DNA from: Cytobacillus sp. FSL H8-0458
GTDB lineage: Bacteria > Bacillota > Bacilli > Bacillales > Cytobacillaceae
NCBI RefSeq assembly: GCF_038002165.1
Contig: NZ_JBBOBR010000001.1
Span: 248,001 to 312,000 of the forward strand
Direction: 5' to 3'
DNA: 64,000 nt
Each line of letters starts with the position of its first letter. The first letter of the stretch is position 1. Made by a program: the position numbers and the translations under genes. Under the pieces are notes generated by a model. That model saw nothing but the letters and a program-made list of their open reading frames with translations. It did not search any database and was not told the origin of the DNA. Shown here piece after piece: positions 26,494 to 38,116 of this stretch.

Positions 26494-28863
26494 ATGTTAC
26501 AGTCAAGAACGCGATGGATTGTTCGGCAAACACAGGAGGATAAAGTGCAGCGGCTTTCAAAGGAACTGAATATTTCTCCTCTTGCAGCATCGCTGTTAAT
26601 TAATCGCGGAATGGATACCGTTGATTCAGCACGGTATTTTCTGATAGATAATGAGCAGGAATTTCATGATCCTTTTTTAATGACAGATATGTCAATTGCT
26701 GTTTCCAGAATAAAAGAAGCTATTGAAAAACAGGAACCTATTTTAATTTTTGGTGATTATGATGCGGATGGTGTGACTAGCACTTCTGTCATGATGATGG
26801 CACTTAGAGATCTCGGTGCTGACGTCCAATTCTACATACCGAATCGTTTTACTGAAGGCTATGGACCAAATATCCCAGCTTTTGAACATGCAGCCGAAAC
26901 CGGCATCCGTTTAATTATTACTGTAGATACTGGAATCTCTGCTGTAAATGAAGCGAAAGCTGCAAAAGAGCTTGGAATGGATTTGATCATTACAGATCAC
27001 CATGAGCCCGGCCCTGAGCTTCCAGAAGCATTGGCCATTGTGCATCCTAAGCATCCGGAAAGCAGATACCCATTTCGGGAACTTGCCGGTGTTGGAGTAG
27101 CTTTTAAGCTTGCACATGCGCTGTATGGTGAAATGCCTGATCACCTTTTGGAAATAGCTGCGATCGGCACAATTGCTGATCTTGTTTCTTTAACAGGAGA
27201 AAACAGACTTATTGCCAAGCGCGGGATTCAAAAGCTGAAATCAACTAAAAATACAGGTTTGAATGCTTTGTTTAAAGCCGCACGCATCGAGCTTCCATCC
27301 ATTAGTGAGGAAACGATCGGCTTTTCAATCGGCCCTCGCCTCAATGCAGCAGGAAGGCTTGAAAGCGCGGATCCTGCTGTGGATTTGCTTCTGACAAAGG
27401 ATCCTTATGAAGCACAAGCCATTGCCGAAGAAATTGAAATGCTGAATAAAGAGAGGCAAGCTATTGTCAATGACATTGCAGCACAAGCGGTTCAAGAGGT
27501 TGAAACAAATTTCCCGATCAGTGAGAATTCAGTTATTGTTGTTGGGAAAGAAGGCTGGAACGCCGGGGTAATCGGAATAGTAGCTTCGAAGCTTGTTGAA
27601 AAGTTTTACCGACCGGCCATTGTCCTTAGTTATGACAGCGAAAAAGGGCTGGCGAAGGGTTCAGCAAGAAGTATAGAGGGTTTCGATCTGTTCAGGAATC
27701 TATCTGAATGCCGGGATATCCTGCCTCACTTTGGAGGGCACCCGATGGCAGCGGGTATGACTTTATCCATTGATTCGGTTGATGATTTGAGAAACAGACT
27801 GAATACTCTTGCAAATGAACAGCTGACTGAGGAAGACTTTATTCCTGTAACCTCCATTGATGGGGTTTTCCATTTAAAAGATATCAATCTTTCTTCTATT
27901 GCAGAGATGCAGCTGCTTGCTCCATTCGGGATGGGGAATGCAAAACCGAAAGTAATGATAAAAGATGCTAATATTGCAGCTATGAGAAAGATCGGATCTG
28001 AACAGAACCATATTAAAGTCACAATCGAGAATGATGGATCTTCACTTGATGGCATCGGTTTTGGGCTTGGGCATTTGCATGAGCATATTTCACCATACTC
28101 CAAGCTGTCCGTTATTGGTGAATTATCCATTAATGAATGGAATAATATTAAAAAACCGCAAATTTTCCTGCAGGATATGGCTGTAAACTCCTGGCAGCTG
28201 TTTGATATCCGGAGTATAAAACGGCTTGAAAGGCTTCAAAGTGTCATTCCTGAGGCAAACACAACCTGGATATTTTTTAATGAGGAATATATTTCTAAAT
28301 ATAAGACATTTGCAGGGGAAAACATGGTGAAAATAACATCTGCCGAAGATGCAGAATCCATAAAACTAGAAGGCTCAAACGTTGTACTCGCTGATTTGCC
28401 GCCTTCAAAGGAAATCCTTGCACAGGTCTTCTCCGGCAAAAAACCTGCCAGAGTTTATGCTCATTTCTATAAAGAAGACAGTGACTATTTCAGCACAATA
28501 CCAACAAGAGACCATTTTAAATGGTATTTTGCACTGATTGCTAAAAAAGGTTCAATTGATATCAGGCGTCATGGGAATGATATAGCGAAGCATAAGGGAT
28601 GGAGCAGGGAGACGGTAGATTTTATGTCTCAAGTGTTTTTTGAATTGGAATTTGTTAAAATAAATAATGGTGTCATTTCGTTAAACCATACATCCACTAA
28701 ACGGGATTTAGCTGATTCACGAACTTATCAGCTTAAACAGGCACAATACACTCTTGAGAGCGATTTGCTCTATTCATCCTTTCAGCAGCTCAAAGACTGG
28801 TTTGATGAAGTTATGCAAGGGGCTGTAAAACTTGAGGAGGCAAAGGAAGAAAAATGGACTTAA
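26494..28863 (+). CDS. recJ: Single-stranded-DNA-specific exonuclease RecJ
   Basis: A 5'-3' single-strand exonuclease of recombination and mismatch repair. 789 residues, with the DHH phosphoesterase motifs [13 protein letters not shown] (about 84-96) and TDHHEPG (about 168), the DHHA1 motif GGHPMAAG (about 415), an OB-like region, and the C-terminal extension typical of Firmicutes RecJ. ATG 26494 is chosen: GAGGGGTGA lies just upstream and a consensus promoter covers 26443-26471, so the longer in-frame start at 26383 lies upstream of the transcript. The end overlaps apt by ten bases. Confidence 0.95.
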   Translation: MLQSRTRWIVRQTQEDKVQRLSKELNISPLAASLLINRGMDTVDSARYFLIDNEQEFHDPFLMTDMSIAVSRIKEAIEKQEPILIFGDYDADGVTSTSVMMMALRDLGADVQFYIPNRFTEGYGPNIPAFEHAAETGIRLIITVDTGISAVNEAKAAKELGMDLIITDHHEPGPELPEALAIVHPKHPESRYPFRELAGVGVAFKLAHALYGEMPDHLLEIAAIGTIADLVSLTGENRLIAKRGIQKLKSTKNTGLNALFKAARIELPSISEETIGFSIGPRLNAAGRLESADPAVDLLLTKDPYEAQAIAEEIEMLNKERQAIVNDIAAQAVQEVETNFPISENSVIVVGKEGWNAGVIGIVASKLVEKFYRPAIVLSYDSEKGLAKGSARSIEGFDLFRNLSECRDILPHFGGHPMAAGMTLSIDSVDDLRNRLNTLANEQLTEEDFIPVTSIDGVFHLKDINLSSIAEMQLLAPFGMGNAKPKVMIKDANIAAMRKIGSEQNHIKVTIENDGSSLDGIGFGLGHLHEHISPYSKLSVIGELSINEWNNIKKPQIFLQDMAVNSWQLFDIRSIKRLERLQSVIPEANTTWIFFNEEYISKYKTFAGENMVKITSAEDAESIKLEGSNVVLADLPPSKEILAQVFSGKKPARVYAHFYKEDSDYFSTIPTRDHFKWYFALIAKKGSIDIRRHGNDIAKHKGWSRETVDFMSQVFFELEFVKINNGVISLNHTSTKRDLADSRTYQLKQAQYTLESDLLYSSFQQLKDWFDEVMQGAVKLEEAKEEKWT

Positions 28864-29366
28864 AACAGTATATAACAATTGTAGAAGATTGGCCGAAGCC
28901 AGGCATTAAATTTAAAGATATTACAACACTTATGGACAATGGTGAAGCGTATAAATATGCTACTGATCAAATTGTTGAATATGCACGCGAAAAGAAAATT
29001 GACCTGGTTGTTGGCCCTGAAGCCCGCGGATTCATCATCGGCTGCCCTGTGGCTTATTCTTTAGGTGTAGGCTTTGCACCAGTCCGCAAAGAAGGTAAAC
29101 TTCCGCGTGAAACAGTCAAGGTTAATTATGGCCTTGAATATGGCAAAGATGTATTAACCATTCATAAAGATGCCATCAAACCAGGGCAAAGAGTCCTGAT
29201 CACTGATGACCTCCTTGCAACAGGCGGAACAATTGATGCAACCATCCAGCTGGTTGAAGAACTTGGCGGAGTTGTGGCAGGAATTGCATTCCTTATCGAG
29301 TTAACATACCTTGACGGGCGTAAAAAGCTGGACAACTATGACATTCTGACATTGATGCAGTATTAA
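28854..29366 (+). CDS. apt: Adenine phosphoribosyltransferase
   Basis: Purine salvage enzyme making AMP from adenine and PRPP. 170 residues, the usual length. The PRPP-binding loop [15 protein letters not shown] is near residues 117-131, and [12 protein letters not shown] and [13 protein letters not shown] are conserved. ATG overlaps the recJ stop, behind a GGAGGCAAAGG stretch inside recJ, so the two are co-translated. A terminator follows. Position before relA is conserved in Bacillus. Confidence 0.97.
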   Translation: MDLKQYITIVEDWPKPGIKFKDITTLMDNGEAYKYATDQIVEYAREKKIDLVVGPEARGFIIGCPVAYSLGVGFAPVRKEGKLPRETVKVNYGLEYGKDVLTIHKDAIKPGQRVLITDDLLATGGTIDATIQLVEELGGVVAGIAFLIELTYLDGRKKLDNYDILTLMQY

Positions 29367-29381
29367 TTTTCTTATACAAAG

Positions 29382-29411
29382 AGAGCGCCAGACGAAATGG
29401 CGCTCTTTTTA
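29382..29411 (+). terminator. Terminator after apt
   Basis: Perfect AGAGCGCCA/TGGCGCTCT stem, seven-base loop, T-run. Confidence 0.93.
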
Positions 29412-29659
29412 ATTTATAAGAAAATAGTATTTAAAGGGCTTCCAAATCCATTTATGGAAAAAGAATAAAGGAATTCGGACAAAAAACGACAAAATTTTTG
29501 GTATTCCCATAAAAATAACAGTCTATCCCTTTACATCTTCACTTTTTTTTTCGATAATAGTAGCAATATTAATTTTTTTAATAACTTGTTATTCATTATC
29601 AATTTCAAAATAATTATATTATGCAACTGCATAAAATTCAGGGAGATAAAGGTGATTCC
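29412..29659 (+). other. AT-rich relA upstream region
   Basis: About 250 bases with no supported gene. It is unusually AT-rich with poly-T tracts (29544-29551, 29573-29579) and a short dyad AATAAC-TT-GTTATT (29580-29593). No clear -35/-10 pair could be chosen among many AT hexamers. Confidence 0.4.
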
Positions 29660-31855
29660 ATGGCGAACGATCAAGTTCTGACCGCCGAGCAAGTCATCAA
29701 CAGGGCAAAAGAATATTTAAACGATGAGCATGCAGAGCTTGTTAAAAAGGCATACGAGTTTGCCAAGCATGCCCATCGTGAACAATATAGAAAATCCGGT
29801 GAACCATACATCATCCATCCGATCCAGGTAGCAGGCATCCTTGCTGATCTGGAGATGGATCCATCTACGGTTGCAGCCGGCTTTCTTCACGATGTGGTTG
29901 AAGACACCGAAGTCTCATTGGAGAATATCGAAGAAACCTTCAATTCAGAAGTGGCCATGCTTGTCGATGGTGTAACGAAGCTGGGGAAAATTAAATATAA
30001 ATCTCAGGAAGAGCAGCAGGCTGAAAATCACCGGAAAATGTTTGTGGCTATGGCCCAGGACATCCGTGTAATCTTGATTAAGCTTGCTGACCGCCTTCAT
30101 AATATGCGGACACTTAAGCATCTGCCGGCTGAAAAGCAGCGCCGAATTTCAAATGAAACACTTGAAATCTTTGCACCTCTTGCCCATAGGCTTGGAATCT
30201 CCAAGATTAAGTGGGAGCTTGAAGATACAGCCTTGAGGTACCTAAATCCGCAGCAGTATTATCGGATTGTAAACCTGATGAAGAAAAAAAGGGCGGAGCG
30301 GGAAGAGTATTTAGATGATGTAATCAATGTTATGAGGAGCAGAATGTCAGAGGTCTCAATTAAATCAGAAATCTCGGGACGCCCTAAGCATATTTACAGC
30401 ATCTACCGTAAAATGGCCCTTCAAAATAAGCAATTCAATGAGATATATGATTTGCTGGCTGTACGCATTGTTGTTAACAGCATTAAGGATTGCTATGCGG
30501 TTCTCGGGATTATTCATACTTGCTGGAAGCCAATGCCCGGCCGTTTCAAAGATTATATTGCCATGCCTAAACAGAATATGTATCAGTCACTTCATACTAC
30601 GGTTATCGGACCAAAGGGCGACCCTCTGGAAGTCCAGATCCGCACCATGGATATGCACAGAATTGCAGAGTTTGGTATTGCTGCCCATTGGGCTTATAAA
30701 GAAGGAAAAAGAGTGAATGAAGGCTCTTCTTTTGAGGAGAAACTGACCTGGTTCCGTGAAATTCTGGAATTCCAGGATGATGCAGCCAATGCCGAAGAAT
30801 TCATGGAATCACTGAAGATTGATTTGTTTTCCGATATGGTGTTTGTTTTTACTCCTAAAGGAGACGTCATTGAGCTTCCTTCCGGATCAGTCCCAATTGA
30901 CTTTGCTTACCGGATACATTCGGAAATAGGAAATAAGACTATCGGCGCCAAAGTGAATGGGAAAATGGTAACCTTGGATTATAAGCTGAAAACCGGAGAT
31001 ATCATTGAAATTCTGACATCCAAGCATTCCTATGGGCCAAGTAAAGACTGGCTGAAGCTGGCTCAGACTTCACAGGCAAAAAATAGAATTCGGACGTTCT
31101 TCAAAAAGCAAAGAAAAGAAGAAAATGTGGAAAAAGGGAAAGAGCTTGTTGAGCGGGAAATTCGCAATATGGATTTCGAGCTGAAGGAAATCCTGACACC
31201 TGATAATGTCAAAAGAATTGCAGAGAAATTCAATTTCGCTACTGAGGAAGATATGTATGCTGCTGTTGGCTATAATGGGGTAACAGCCCTTCAGGTTGCC
31301 AACAGGCTTACAGAAAAATGGCGCAAAAAGCGCGACCTTGAACAAACCTCCGATATTACAAATGCTGTTTCGGAACTTAAGACATTTACTTCAGCTAAAA
31401 AGCGCGAATCCGGTGTCCGGGTTTCCGGTATTGATAACCTGCTCATTCGCCTTTCCCGCTGCTGTAATCCTGTCCCAGGGGATGAAATCGTCGGGTTTAT
31501 TACAAAGGGCAGAGGTGTCTCTGTACACCGTGATGATTGCCCTAATATCGAAACGGATGATGCAAAACAAAGGCTCATCCCGGTAGAGTGGGAAACAGCA
31601 TTAAATGACCGGAAAGAATATAATGTTGAAATTGAAATTACCGGTTATGACCGCAGAGGTTTATTGAACGAGGTTCTTCAGGCTGTTAATGAAACGAAAA
31701 CCAACATTTCAGCTGTATCAGGCCGTTCGGACCGAAACAAATCAGCAACGATCAATATGTCCATTGCTATACACAATGTAAGCCACCTTCAAAGGGTTGT
31801 AGAGCGGATTAAGCAAATCCCTGATATTTATGCGGTAAGAAGGATTATGAACTAA
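29660..31855 (+). CDS. relA: Bifunctional (p)ppGpp synthetase/hydrolase
   Basis: Ribosome-associated stringent response enzyme: makes (p)ppGpp from GTP/GDP and ATP when uncharged tRNA occupies the A site, and hydrolyses it otherwise. 731 residues. Domains in order: HD hydrolase (FLHDVVEDT about 77; intact), synthetase ([20 protein letters not shown] about 296-315), TGS (about 390-450), zinc-finger region ([14 protein letters not shown]) and ACT (about 655-731). ATG 29660 matches the B. subtilis start ([12 protein letters not shown]) and has AAAGGTGAT upstream; the longer frame from 29621 is not convincing. dtd follows after 14 bases. Confidence 0.97.
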   Translation: MANDQVLTAEQVINRAKEYLNDEHAELVKKAYEFAKHAHREQYRKSGEPYIIHPIQVAGILADLEMDPSTVAAGFLHDVVEDTEVSLENIEETFNSEVAMLVDGVTKLGKIKYKSQEEQQAENHRKMFVAMAQDIRVILIKLADRLHNMRTLKHLPAEKQRRISNETLEIFAPLAHRLGISKIKWELEDTALRYLNPQQYYRIVNLMKKKRAEREEYLDDVINVMRSRMSEVSIKSEISGRPKHIYSIYRKMALQNKQFNEIYDLLAVRIVVNSIKDCYAVLGIIHTCWKPMPGRFKDYIAMPKQNMYQSLHTTVIGPKGDPLEVQIRTMDMHRIAEFGIAAHWAYKEGKRVNEGSSFEEKLTWFREILEFQDDAANAEEFMESLKIDLFSDMVFVFTPKGDVIELPSGSVPIDFAYRIHSEIGNKTIGAKVNGKMVTLDYKLKTGDIIEILTSKHSYGPSKDWLKLAQTSQAKNRIRTFFKKQRKEENVEKGKELVEREIRNMDFELKEILTPDNVKRIAEKFNFATEEDMYAAVGYNGVTALQVANRLTEKWRKKRDLEQTSDITNAVSELKTFTSAKKRESGVRVSGIDNLLIRLSRCCNPVPGDEIVGFITKGRGVSVHRDDCPNIETDDAKQRLIPVEWETALNDRKEYNVEIEITGYDRRGLLNEVLQAVNETKTNISAVSGRSDRNKSATINMSIAIHNVSHLQRVVERIKQIPDIYAVRRIMN

Positions 31856-31869
31856 AGGGAGCAGAAAGA

Positions 31870-32310
31870 ATGCGAGTTGTAGTGCAGCGAAGCAAAGAGG
31901 CCAGCGTAACGGTGGATGGAGAAACCGTTGGAAGCATCAAAAAGGGGTTTGTTTTGCTCGTTGGAGTCACCCACGAAGATAAAGAAGAGGATGCAGCTTT
32001 TCTGGCTGATAAGATAGCCAATCTTCGCGTCTTTGAAGACGATGCCGGCAAAATGAATCTATCACTGCTCGATCAGGAAGGTGAAATTCTTTCGGTCTCG
32101 CAATTTACATTATATGGAGATTGCCGAAAGGGCAGACGGCCCAATTTCATGGAAGCGGCAAAGCCTGATCATGCTGTGGAAATCTATGATGCTTTCAACC
32201 GGTTTTTAGAAGCTAAAGGTCTGAAAGTGGAAACAGGTAAATTCGGAGCTATGATGGATGTCCAATTAACCAATGACGGGCCTGTAACCTTAATTCTAGA
32301 AAGTAATTAA
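31870..32310 (+). CDS. dtd: D-aminoacyl-tRNA deacylase
   Basis: Proofreading enzyme that hydrolyses D-amino acids (notably D-Tyr) and glycine from mischarged tRNA. 146 residues. Both active-site signatures are present: [10 protein letters not shown] (about 76-85) and the cross-subunit GP motif in [13 protein letters not shown] at the C-terminus. The ATG follows AAAGGGAGCAG and lies in the relA operon, an arrangement shared by most Bacillus. A strong terminator comes next. Confidence 0.96.
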   Translation: MRVVVQRSKEASVTVDGETVGSIKKGFVLLVGVTHEDKEEDAAFLADKIANLRVFEDDAGKMNLSLLDQEGEILSVSQFTLYGDCRKGRRPNFMEAAKPDHAVEIYDAFNRFLEAKGLKVETGKFGAMMDVQLTNDGPVTLILESN

Positions 32311-32330
32311 AACTCTTTATTAATGAATGC

Positions 32331-32363
32331 AAAAAGCCCCGGCGTCATTGCCGGGGCTTTTTG
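32331..32363. terminator. Bidirectional terminator between dtd and amidase gene
   Basis: A 13-bp perfect stem AAAAAGCCCCGGC/GCCGGGGCTTTTT gives a T-run on either strand and separates two convergent genes. Confidence 0.95.
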
Positions 32364-34109
32364 CTAATTCTTAAAATATCGTGCAAGCCCCTGATAAATT
32401 CCTGCTGCTGCTGATTGCTGATACTTTGCAGAAGCTATCAGGGCTTCTTCTGCAGGATTGCTCAGGTATCCAAGTTCGATCAGAACGGCATTTCGTTTGT
32501 TCTCTCTGATTACATGATAATCTCCGACTCTATAACCCCGATCTCTCAGGTTTGTCATTGCTGTTACATTGGAGTGGATATTGGCTGCAATTTCCTTTTG
32601 GAAAGGATGGTAGTAATAGGTTGTTGCTCCTCTTGCAGTCCGGTCCGGAGTGCTGTCATAATGAATGCTGATAAAAGCATCTGCATTATGATGATGTGAG
32701 ATCCCTACTCTCGAAGGCAGCGGCAAATAGGTATCCCCGCTCCTGGTCAGAATGACATTAGCCCCGGCAGCCCTTAATTTTTCGGCGAGCAATTGAGCGG
32801 TCCTGATTGTAATATCCTTTTCACGTGTCCCTCTGGCTCCTGTTGTCCCGTTATCACGGCCCCCATGACCTGGATCAAGTACAATTGTTTTATTTTTTAA
32901 ATGTTTTTCTGCTCCCGGCTTAGTTACTGCAGGTGCGGATCCTTCAACCGTGACGATCCAGCCGGCTACAAAACCCTTTCCGCCGTTTGGCAGGCGAATT
33001 TCATACCAATCATTATTCAGACTGATAATTTCAAAGCTGTCTCCTTTATTTGCCCTGTAAACGACAGCTGACTGGGTACTCGCTTTTTTTCTAATATTTG
33101 ATCCGTTATGTAATATAATTGCAGAACTGCCGTTTACGTTTTGCTGAGATGAGCTGGAATTCTTTTCGGCTGTTATGTCTATGAACCAGCTTGCAGCCCA
33201 TCCATAAGAACCAGGCTGAAATTCAATCTTTACCCAATTATCAGCTTCTTCAAGAATGGAGAAAGCTTGGCCTTTGGCAACTGAACCAATTGGTTTCCCA
33301 TTTAACGATGCTTTGTTTCTTACGGTTAAAGAGGTTGCAGTTACAGTGCCGGTTTTTCCGGATGATGACTGTTTTGGTTTGCTTTCTGATTGTGAGGATT
33401 GAACAGTAATATATTGGCTGCTGATCCATCCTGTATTTCCCGAGAAAGAGATTTCTGTCCAGCTGTTATTTTTAGAAAGCACCGCAACTGTCTCCCCCGA
33501 ATTAAGTTTGCCAATGATGTCACTTTGAAGAGAAGGCTTGTTTCTCACATTAAGAGAGTTTGCCGTGATCTTCCCGGTTTGACTGCTGCTGGATGAATTT
33601 TTCTTTCGTGTGCCGCTGAATTTGACAAATTCCCTTGCCACCCATCCATCTCCATAAGGTGTTTGAATCTTAACCCAGCTTCCTTCTGTGCTCTTGACCT
33701 TATAGGCTGTTCCTTTTTGGATAGTCCCCAGAACCCCGTAACTTGTACCAGGACCCTTTCTCACCCTAAGGCCATCTGTTGTGATAACTGCCTGGGAATT
33801 GTCACCTGCCGTTTTTTCTCCTGACTGATTTGAAGTCATATTGGAAACAAGCCAGCTTGCGACATAACCATTTTCTCCCTGGAAATTAATTTTAATCCAT
33901 TCTCCTTCACGGGAAAGGGCATTAAATTGATCTCCTTTCTGGGCTTGTCCCAGAATGGGGTAGCTTAAACCTGGTCCTTGACGGACGTTAAGATTGTTGG
34001 TGGTGATTGTTACAGAACTGTTTTCAGCTTTAACTTGAGTTTCCGTCTGTGATATGCCAGCTAAAAGCATAAGGCATATCACGAGAATAAGTGGCTTTCT
34101 TTTTTTCAA
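32364..34109 (-). CDS. yrvJ: Secreted N-acetylmuramoyl-L-alanine amidase with five SH3b domains
   Basis: Cell-wall hydrolase that cleaves the MurNAc-L-Ala bond. 581 residues: signal peptide (residues 1-28, KKRKPLILVICLMLLAGIS), five bacterial SH3 repeats (each with an LNVR/LRVR/LTVR-type strand and a WVK/WIK motif), and a C-terminal Amidase_3 domain. Zinc and catalytic residues are visible: His in DPGHGG, Glu in TREKD, His in SIHYD, and the catalytic Glu in LIELGYLSN. TTG 34109 is preferred since AAAGGAGG lies seven bases upstream; the longer frame from 34247 adds an extra hydrophobic segment before the signal peptide. SH3b domains likely bind wall peptide. Confidence 0.92.
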   Translation of the reverse strand: MKKRKPLILVICLMLLAGISQTETQVKAENSSVTITTNNLNVRQGPGLSYPILGQAQKGDQFNALSREGEWIKINFQGENGYVASWLVSNMTSNQSGEKTAGDNSQAVITTDGLRVRKGPGTSYGVLGTIQKGTAYKVKSTEGSWVKIQTPYGDGWVAREFVKFSGTRKKNSSSSSQTGKITANSLNVRNKPSLQSDIIGKLNSGETVAVLSKNNSWTEISFSGNTGWISSQYITVQSSQSESKPKQSSSGKTGTVTATSLTVRNKASLNGKPIGSVAKGQAFSILEEADNWVKIEFQPGSYGWAASWFIDITAEKNSSSSQQNVNGSSAIILHNGSNIRKKASTQSAVVYRANKGDSFEIISLNNDWYEIRLPNGGKGFVAGWIVTVEGSAPAVTKPGAEKHLKNKTIVLDPGHGGRDNGTTGARGTREKDITIRTAQLLAEKLRAAGANVILTRSGDTYLPLPSRVGISHHHNADAFISIHYDSTPDRTARGATTYYYHPFQKEIAANIHSNVTAMTNLRDRGYRVGDYHVIRENKRNAVLIELGYLSNPAEEALIASAKYQQSAAAGIYQGLARYFKN

Positions 34110-34338
34110 CAGGCTGCCTCCTTTCATAATTAAAATCCTTATTAAAAGAAAAACAAACAAGGTGCCGGCAGTCAAGATAACTTTGGTCCTAAAATACTTC
34201 TGCATCTTGTTCAATATCCCTTCTAATATCGGTTTATCAGCAATCATTTTTAGCTGGGGATTTTATTTGTCCCGTTATGAAACATTTCATCTGTAAATGG
34301 CAAGAATAGAACAGACTACATAAAAAAGGGTGAGCACA

Positions 34339-34515
34339 ATGAGATTTGGAGAAAAAGGGATGTCTGCACAATCTGGTGAAAATCAGCTGTTCGGGGTAGA
34401 TTTTCATGATTTTATACAAAAAGAACAGAACTCAAACATGATTGAACTCGCGTCAGAGTTTGGACTTTCTCTCAGGGATGTAAGAAAACTGAAAAAAAGG
34501 CTGGAACGATCATAG
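34339..34515 (+). CDS. Small helix-turn-helix protein (YrzK-like)
   Basis: A 58-residue protein with a C-terminal helix-turn-helix-like segment (IELASEFGLSLRDVRKLKKRLERS), resembling part of a sigma-70 region 4 or small DNA-binding protein. A gene of this size occurs between the amidase gene and hisS in B. subtilis (yrzK). ATG 34339 follows AAAAAAGGG at about eight bases; a GTG at 34330 is less likely. Function is unknown. It is divergent from the amidase gene. Confidence 0.7.
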   Translation: MRFGEKGMSAQSGENQLFGVDFHDFIQKEQNSNMIELASEFGLSLRDVRKLKKRLERS

Positions 34516-34528
34516 CATGTTTTTAGTC

Positions 34529-34557
34529 TTGACATTGTCGGAAATGCTCCGTATTAT
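34529..34557 (+). promoter_or_regulatory. Sigma-A promoter for the hisS-aspS operon
   Basis: TTGACA (34529-34534), 17-base spacer, TATTAT (34552-34557); an overlapping TATAAT at 34555-34560 would need a 20-base spacer. It lies just upstream of the T-box leader. Confidence 0.75.
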
Positions 34558-34624
34558 AATATAAATAAAATGACAAAACAATTAAATGTCTAGCTGCAGC
34601 GCCAGACCATGGCGTTTCTGCTTT

Positions 34625-34903
34625 TCGATAATAAACCATTGATGGAGAAGAGTAGTTAAACCCCACATGAATAGAGAGAGAATGCCGCCCGGCTGAAAGC
34701 ATTCTCACATGATGATTTAACGAAAGAACACTTCGTAGGTTTCTCTCTGAAAAAGGCCTGATCTTTAGTAGGAGCTGAACGTTAACAGGCGTTAACTGTA
34801 AAAGAGGAAGTCTATTCATAGGCTTCAACTAGGGTGGCACCACGGGAAAAAACAGGCTCTCGTCCCTTGTATTTAATATACAAGGAGGCGGGGGTTTTTT
34901 TAT
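34625..34903 (+). ncRNA. T-box riboswitch upstream of hisS-aspS
   Basis: A tRNA-sensing leader that lets transcription continue when a cognate tRNA is uncharged. Stem I contains the AGTA S-turn (34650-34653) followed by GTTAAA, which pairs with TTTAAC (34716-34721). The T-box AGGGTGGCACCACGG is at 34831-34845. The terminator (CCTTGTAT/ATACAAGG, then GGCGGGGG and T7) is at 34863-34901. The 3' side of the specifier loop is GAAAGAACA before CTTC, so possible codons are GAA (34726), AAC (34727) and CAC (34729). The T-box reads TGGC, which pairs with a tRNA ending GCCA. Together this points to Asn, Glu or Asp rather than His. Confidence 0.9.
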
Positions 34904-34965
34904 TTTTGCGATTGCAGCTCTAAAATTCATACATACTCATCATTTTGCATTAGGAGGTAATTTTC

Positions 34966-36240
34966 ATGTCAATTCGAATACCGAGGGGAACGCAGGACAT
35001 TCTGCCGGGAGAAGTTGAGAAATGGCAATTGATTGAAGAAAAGGCAAGGGAGCTTTGTGAGAAGTTTCAATATCGAGAGATCAGAACACCTATATTCGAA
35101 CATACAGAATTATTTCTTCGCAGTGTTGGAGATACAACGGATATTGTTCAAAAAGAGATGTACACGTTTGAAGACCGCGGCGGCCGCAGTCTGACCCTTC
35201 GACCTGAAGGAACAGCTTCAACTGTAAGGTCGTTTGTTGAGCATAAAATGCATGGCGATGCAAGCCAGCCTGTAAAGCTTTATTATATGGGGCCTATGTT
35301 CCGTTATGAGCGCCCACAAGCAGGACGTTTCCGCCAGTTTGTCCAATTCGGCGTCGAAGCGATCGGCAGTGCTGATCCGGCAATCGATGCAGAAGTAATT
35401 GCACTGGCAATGTCACTTTATAAAAGCATGGGCCTGCAAAAGCTTAAATTGATAGTGAACAGCCTGGGAGATAAAGAAAGCCGAACTGCACACAGAGAGG
35501 CCTTGGTCAACCACTTCAAGCCGCGGATTGGTGAGTTTTGCCAGGACTGCCAGAACCGTCTTGAGAAAAATCCAATGCGCATCCTGGACTGTAAACAAGA
35601 CCGTGAACATGAACTTATGAAATCTGCTCCATCCATTATTGATTATTTAAACGATTATTCAAAAGCCTACTTTGAGAAGGTTCAAAAGTATTTAAAAAAC
35701 CTGGATATTGACTTTACGGTCGATCCAAATCTTGTTCGCGGCCTGGATTATTACAATCATACGGCCTTTGAAATTATGAGTGATTCCGAAGGTTTCGGAG
35801 CCATTACTACTCTTTGCGGCGGCGGACGATACAATGGCCTCACTGAGGAAATTGGCGGTCCTGAAGCGCCGGGAATTGGGTTTGCTTTAAGTATAGAGCG
35901 ATTCATTGCTGCTCTTGAAGCGGAAAAGGTCGATCTGCCTCTTGCTAAGACCATTGATTGCTACCTTGTATCCCTTGGAGAGGAAGCCAAGGATTACACA
36001 GTCGGCCTTCTTCAAAAACTGCGGATGGCAGGATATTCTGCTGAAAGAGATTATCTTGACAGAAAAATAAAAGCACAGTTTAAAGCAGCAGACCGTTCAA
36101 ATGCGAAATTTGTTGCTGTCCTGGGCGAAGATGAACTTAAAGCGAATAAAATTAATGTAAAATCGATGGAATCAGGGGAGCAAACAGAGGTTGAACTTGA
36201 TTCGTTTATAGAGAAATTCACAGCACTTTATCAATCATAA
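34966..36240 (+). CDS. hisS: Histidyl-tRNA synthetase
   Basis: Class II synthetase that charges tRNA-His. 424 residues. Class II motif 1 lies in the first 80 residues, motif 2 is [18 protein letters not shown] (about 112-129), the His-specific signatures are [15 protein letters not shown] (about 257-271) and GGGRYNGL, and a C-terminal anticodon-binding domain covers the last ~95 residues. The ATG has AGGAGGT nine bases upstream. It is the first gene after the T-box leader; aspS follows 25 bases later. Confidence 0.97.
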   Translation: MSIRIPRGTQDILPGEVEKWQLIEEKARELCEKFQYREIRTPIFEHTELFLRSVGDTTDIVQKEMYTFEDRGGRSLTLRPEGTASTVRSFVEHKMHGDASQPVKLYYMGPMFRYERPQAGRFRQFVQFGVEAIGSADPAIDAEVIALAMSLYKSMGLQKLKLIVNSLGDKESRTAHREALVNHFKPRIGEFCQDCQNRLEKNPMRILDCKQDREHELMKSAPSIIDYLNDYSKAYFEKVQKYLKNLDIDFTVDPNLVRGLDYYNHTAFEIMSDSEGFGAITTLCGGGRYNGLTEEIGGPEAPGIGFALSIERFIAALEAEKVDLPLAKTIDCYLVSLGEEAKDYTVGLLQKLRMAGYSAERDYLDRKIKAQFKAADRSNAKFVAVLGEDELKANKINVKSMESGEQTEVELDSFIEKFTALYQS

Positions 36241-36265
36241 ACATGTGTTTACAGGAGGAATTAGT

Positions 36266-38041
36266 ATGTTTGGGCGAACGTATTTTTGCGGGGAAGTAAC
36301 TGAAAAAGCTATAGGAGAAAAAGTAAGCTTAAAAGGCTGGGTGCAAAAGCGCCGGGATCTGGGCGGTCTGATCTTTGTGGATCTTCGTGACCGCACTGGC
36401 ATTGTTCAGATTGTATTCAATCCAGAAGTTTCCCCGGAAGCTCTTGCAGCGGCTGAAAAAATCCGCAATGAATTTGTACTTGATATAGAGGGAGAAGTAA
36501 TTGCGCGTGAAGAAGGCACTATTAATGAGAACTTGAAAACAGGGCGCATTGAGATTAGAGCAGAAAAAGTGACGATCATCAATGAAGCAAAAACACCTCC
36601 TTTTGTCATCGATGATAAAACGGATGTTTCCGAAGATGTTCGCTTAAAATACCGCTATCTGGATTTGAGACGCCCAGTTATGTTTGAAACTTTTAAAATG
36701 CGTCATCAAGTCACAAAAGCAATGAGGGAATTTCTTGACAGTGAAGGGTTTCTTGATGTAGAAACACCGATCTTAACGAAGAGCACCCCGGAAGGAGCCC
36801 GTGATTATTTAGTTCCAAGCCGTGTGCATCCGGGTGAGTTCTATGCTCTTCCACAATCCCCTCAAATTTTTAAGCAGTTATTAATGGTAGGCGGATTTGA
36901 ACGATATTACCAAATTGCCCGATGCTTCCGTGATGAAGACCTGCGGGCAGACCGCCAGCCTGAATTTACTCAGGTCGACATTGAAATGAGTTTTATGAGC
37001 CAGGAAGAAATCATCGGCCTGATGGAAAACATGATGGAAAAGGTCATGAAAGAAGTAAAAGGCCATGAAGTCCAGCTTCCATTCCCTCGCATGACCTATC
37101 AGGAGGCCATGGACCGCTTTGGTTCAGATAAGCCGGATACACGCTTTGGGATGGAATTAACGGATCTGTCGGAAATAGTGAAAGAATCAAGCTTCAAGGT
37201 GTTTGCCGGAGCAGTAGCTGCCGAAGGTCAGGTTAAGGCCATTAATGTGAAAAATGGTGCAGGAAAGTATTCACGAAAAGATATTGATGCCCTAACAGAG
37301 TTTGCAGCTGTTTATGGTGCAAAAGGGCTTGCGTGGTTAAAAGCTGAAGATGACGGATTAAAAGGCCCGATTGCCAAGTTTGTGACTGAGGACGAGCAAA
37401 AATCATTCTATTCCGCTTTATCGGTAGAACCAGGAGACTTGCTCCTCTTTGTTGCTGATAAGAAGAATGTTGTCGCTGATGCACTTGGCGCTCTGCGATT
37501 AAAGCTTGGAAAAGAGCTGGAGCTGATCGATCACAGCAAATTTAATTTCCTTTGGGTTACAGATTGGCCGCTTCTGGAGTACGATGAGGAAGAAGGCCGA
37601 TATTATGCAGCCCATCATCCATTTACAATGCCTGCCAGAGAAGATTTAGATCTTCTTGATAAGGATCCTGCTCAAGTCCGTGCACAAGCATATGACCTTG
37701 TATTAAATGGATACGAGCTTGGCGGCGGTTCATTGCGTATATTCGAAAGAGATGTTCAGGAGAAAATGTTCAGTGTTCTCGGATTCTCAAAAGAGGAAGC
37801 TGTAGAACAGTTTGGATTCCTGCTAGAAGCATTTGAATATGGCACTCCTCCGCATGGCGGTATTGCCCTGGGATTGGACCGACTCGTAATGCTATTGGCC
37901 GGAAGAACAAACCTGAGGGATACAATTGCATTCCCTAAAACAGCCAGTGCGAGCTGTGTGCTTACAGAAGCTCCCGGGGAAGTCAGCCAGTCACAGCTTA
38001 ATGATTTGCACTTAGCACTTAATTTGAAAAAAAGTGAGTAA
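36266..38041 (+). CDS. aspS: Aspartyl-tRNA synthetase
   Basis: Class II synthetase charging tRNA-Asp. 591 residues. An N-terminal OB anticodon-binding domain ([21 protein letters not shown]), catalytic motifs with [27 protein letters not shown] (motif 2) and [15 protein letters not shown] (motif 3), and the bacterial GAD insertion (about 300-410) are visible. ATG 36266 matches the B. subtilis start (MFGRTYFCG) and has AGGAGGAAT upstream; the in-frame ATG at 36245 is not supported. Same operon and T-box control as hisS. Confidence 0.97.
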   Translation: MFGRTYFCGEVTEKAIGEKVSLKGWVQKRRDLGGLIFVDLRDRTGIVQIVFNPEVSPEALAAAEKIRNEFVLDIEGEVIAREEGTINENLKTGRIEIRAEKVTIINEAKTPPFVIDDKTDVSEDVRLKYRYLDLRRPVMFETFKMRHQVTKAMREFLDSEGFLDVETPILTKSTPEGARDYLVPSRVHPGEFYALPQSPQIFKQLLMVGGFERYYQIARCFRDEDLRADRQPEFTQVDIEMSFMSQEEIIGLMENMMEKVMKEVKGHEVQLPFPRMTYQEAMDRFGSDKPDTRFGMELTDLSEIVKESSFKVFAGAVAAEGQVKAINVKNGAGKYSRKDIDALTEFAAVYGAKGLAWLKAEDDGLKGPIAKFVTEDEQKSFYSALSVEPGDLLLFVADKKNVVADALGALRLKLGKELELIDHSKFNFLWVTDWPLLEYDEEEGRYYAAHHPFTMPAREDLDLLDKDPAQVRAQAYDLVLNGYELGGGSLRIFERDVQEKMFSVLGFSKEEAVEQFGFLLEAFEYGTPPHGGIALGLDRLVMLLAGRTNLRDTIAFPKTASASCVLTEAPGEVSQSQLNDLHLALNLKKSE

Positions 38042-38116
38042 TTTCCTATTTAATGGATAAACGGGAGAAAAAATTCATTTTTCAGAAAGTTAAACCGGGA
38101 ATTTACTCCTGACTTT

